Origin: Carex sylvatica
Lineage: Eukaryota > Streptophyta > Magnoliopsida > Poales > Cyperaceae
DNA length: 21,708 bases
Assembly (NCBI GenBank): GCA_964058845.1
Contig: CAXKVR010000760.1
Span: 1 to 21,708 of the forward strand
Direction of reading: 5' to 3'
How positions within the stretch are numbered: position 1 is the stretch's first letter; each line of letters opens with the position of its first letter. A model generated the notes under the pieces. The model had not been told where the DNA came from. It searched no databases and saw nothing but the letters and a program-made list of their open reading frames with translations. Shown here piece after piece: positions 19,536-21,708 of this stretch. The position numbers and the translations under genes were made by a program.

Positions 19536-21220
19536 AAGATGGGCAAAAGATATCCATCAAGCCTATCTTGTCACAAAACCTATCTAGATCTATTGAGCTA
19601 AGTCCTTTGGTGAGGCAGTCAGCTACTTGATCTCCAGTAGCTACATGACTCAGCTCCAATAGTCCACTTTCTAGCTTTTCCTTTATGAAGAACCTGTCAA
19701 TCTCCACATGCTTGGTTCTGTCATGCTGCACAGGATTTTGGTAATACTGATCGCTGTCTTGCTATTGCACCACAATTTTATTTTAGCTCTGTGATTCACC
19801 TTAAGCTCTTCCAACAACCTCTTCAGCCACAGCATCTCAGCAACTCCCAATACCATAGTCCTGTACTCAGCTTCTGCTGTCGATCTCGCAACATCTGGCT
19901 GCTTCTTGCTCTTCCAAGAGACCAAGTTGCCCCCTACAAACATGCAATAGCCAGCTGTGGATCTCCTGTCATCTTGGCAACTGGCCCAGTCAGAGTCACA
20001 ATAGCCATCAATGTTCATGTGTCCATTCTGTCTAAAAATCAAGCTTTTCCCTGGTGCACTCTTCAGGTACCTCATAATGTGATACACTGCGTCCATATGG
20101 CCCTTCCTAGGGTCATGCATGTAGCGACTCACCACGCTTACTGCAAATGAGATATCGGGACGTGTATGTGTCAAATAGATCAATCTGCCTACCAGTCTCT
20201 GGTATCTCTTACGATCAACCTGTTCTCCTGCCTTTGCACTTATCTTGGCCTTCACATCAATTGGAGAAACTGCAGGCCTGCACCCCTGCACCCCAACATA
20301 CATGTCTCTGTGAGCAAATCTAGGACATACATCATTTGGGACAGAACAATCCCCTCTGCTCCGCGAGCCACCTCAATCCCAAGGAAGTATCTAAGCTGTC
20401 CCAAATCCTTCACTTCGAATTCCTTTCCCAATTTTGCCTTTAACTTTCCAATCTCCCCCTCATCATCTCCGGTAATGATCATATCATCGACATACACAGC
20501 CAGCATAGTAATGTGACCACCATGTTGTCGAGAAAACACCGTGTGATCAGCATTGATCTGCTGATAGCCCATACCCACCATAGCCTTCCTGAACCTATCA
20601 AACAGGCCCGGGGAGGCTGCTTCAACCCATAAAGCGACTTCTTGAGCCTGCACACCTTACCCACTGTCTGGTTCGTACCAAACCCTGATGGAATCTCCAT
20701 ATACACCTCCTCCAACAAATCACCATGAAGAAATGCATTCTTCACGTCGAGTTGGTGTAACTTCTATTCTCTATTCACTGCCATGGAAACTAGTGTTCTC
20801 ACTGTGCTCATCTTCGCCACGGGTGCAAATGTCTCATCATAGTCGATGTCATAGGTCTGACTGTACCCCTTCGCTACCAACCTCGCCTTGTAGCGCTCAA
20901 TTAGACCCTCTAGATTCTGTTTGACTGTTAAGACCCACTTGCATCCAACAGTCTTCTTGCCTGGTGGTAGTGACACAAGCTCCTATGTTTTGTTATTTAA
21001 AAAGGGTCTCGAGCTCTTCTAGCATGGCTGCTTTCCATTTCGGATCTTCTTTAGCAACCTGCCAACACTTAGGAATAAAGACAATGTCTAATGCTGCAAT
21101 GAACGCTCTATGTACCGGTGATATGTGTGAGTAAGAGACAAACTGGGCAATCTCATGTGGAAAACCATATCGGTCAGGAGGAATACCCGCACTCTCGCGA
21201 GGAGTTCTCCTTACTGATAG
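19534..21220 (-). pseudogene. Copia reverse transcriptase and RNase H, broken
   Basis: Recognisable blocks on the minus strand are KWKAAMLEELE just before RT (about 21020), [10 protein letters not shown] and the DETFAPVAK block (20976-20764), [12 protein letters not shown] (about 20740), the catalytic YVDD at 20494-20483, KDLGQLRYFLGIEV, then RNase H motifs YCDSDWA (about 20000), STAEAEYR (about 19880) and KHVEIDRFF at 19700. Breaks seen: a frameshift plus TAG near 20985-21005, a TAG just before LHQLDV near 20762, a one-base loss near 20612, an 8-bp duplication at 20279-20294, and a shift near 19740. The active-site Asp pair is intact, so damage is by indel and nonsense rather than loss of catalytic residues. 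Confidence 0.95.
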
Positions 21221-21708
21221 GACACGTGGTTTGATGCTGTATTCCCTGAGATGACAAGTACTGATCTGTTGGTGTACTCTGTTCCATTGTCAGATCTCAA
21301 TACCTTCACAGCTGCACCGTATTGAGTATGAATCCTTTTGTGAAAGTCCTTGAAGCAAGAAAACACATCACTCTTGTTCTTCATCAGATAAATCCAAGTC
21401 ACACAAGAAAAACAATCGATGAAGGATACAAAATATCTGAACTCATTCACAGTCGTTGTAGGACAAGGCCTCCATACGTCTGAATGTACCAGATCAAAGG
21501 CATGAGAACTCCGACTTCCTGAGCTTACATACGAACTCCTTGCATGCTTCCCAAACTCACATCCATTACACACAAGTTTATGTTTGTTAGCTTTTTTATA
21601 CTTTGATGAATACAAACATTCCAGCAGGCTGAACGAAGAGTGCCCTATCCACCGATGAATCAGAAACAACTCATTCTCCACACTCACTCCAAATCCTCCT
21701 GCCCCCAC
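21211..21708 (-). pseudogene. Copia integrase N-terminal and core fragment, broken
   Basis: Begins in the GAG-pre-integrase/HHCC zinc finger (HRWIGHSS ... CNGCEFGKH), then the integrase core with the first Asp in DLVHSDVW and the second in LRSDNGTEY at about 21290. A one-base shift follows at about 21275; shortly after, at about 21211-21223, sequence normally found well downstream, before reverse transcriptase, is joined on. The stretch with the catalytic Glu of the D,D,E triad and the integrase C-terminal region are therefore missing. The fragment runs off the window's right edge. Confidence 0.92.

Larger units (their letters stand above)
19350..21708 (-). mobile_element. Degenerate Ty1/copia LTR retrotransposon, 3' part
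   Basis: Read on the minus strand from the window's right edge the order is GAG-pre-integrase zinc finger, integrase, reverse transcriptase, RNase H, polypurine tract and 3' LTR. Integrase before reverse transcriptase is the copia (not gypsy) order. The 5' LTR, primer binding site, gag and protease lie beyond 21708. Several frameshifts, stops and one internal deletion make this copy inactive. Confidence 0.95.

Noticed and set aside
19791..20924. Plus-strand open frames opposite the copia pol region
   Set aside because: They are antisense shadows of reverse transcriptase and RNase H, whose motifs are plain on the minus strand.
1..21708. Bacterial-type operon, CRISPR, toxin-antitoxin or phage defence system
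   Set aside because: The window has spliced plant exons, plant transposons and no operon-like gene packing.

Overview
This window looks like nuclear DNA of a flowering plant. The evidence is a multi-exon gene with GT-AG introns, AT-rich introns and spacers, MITE-like hairpin elements, a decayed Mutator-like (MULE) transposase and a decayed Ty1/copia retrotransposon. I cannot name the species. A Tourist-type MITE with TTA target duplications is compatible with a monocot, but that is weak evidence.

Layout. Positions 1-9122 hold the 3' part of one plus-strand gene: twelve exons and the stop codon, about 864 residues. I identify it as the plant CABIN1/Hir3-like TPR subunit of the HIRA (H3.3) histone chaperone complex. 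Its intron 3 carries a 554-bp terminal-inverted-repeat element, intron 7 a ~70-bp tandem duplication, and the 2.2-kb intron 9 has repeat-like ends and a GC-rich patch. The last four coding exons appear to be a duplicated exon pair (9+10 and 11+12). About 350 bp of 3' UTR follow.

Positions 9600-14250 are transposon territory. Two palindromic elements lead into a MULE transposase pseudogene (10488-13494) whose PB1-like N-terminus, zinc-finger/MULE core, SWIM finger and low-complexity tail can be read in order through stops and frameshifts. A short fragment with a PHD-finger-like C-terminal half follows. Positions 14260-17150 carry a 200-bp Tourist-like MITE, a ~190-bp tandem duplication, and a 423-bp long hairpin MITE nested between larger inverted ends, with triplet microsatellites. 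Positions 17150-19080 contain a TATA box with a later splice-donor-like site and otherwise nothing recognisable.

Positions 19350-21708 are the 3' half of a minus-strand Ty1/copia element: 3' LTR, polypurine tract, RNase H, reverse transcriptase and part of integrase. It has several frameshifts and stops and an internal deletion removing the integrase catalytic Glu region; its 5' part lies beyond the window.

The only gene that looks functional is the CABIN1 homologue; the transposon coding regions are all broken. I found no clearly new biological system. The most interesting signals are the exon-pair duplication in the CABIN1 tail, the long hairpin MITE, and the PHD-like fragment beside the MULE.
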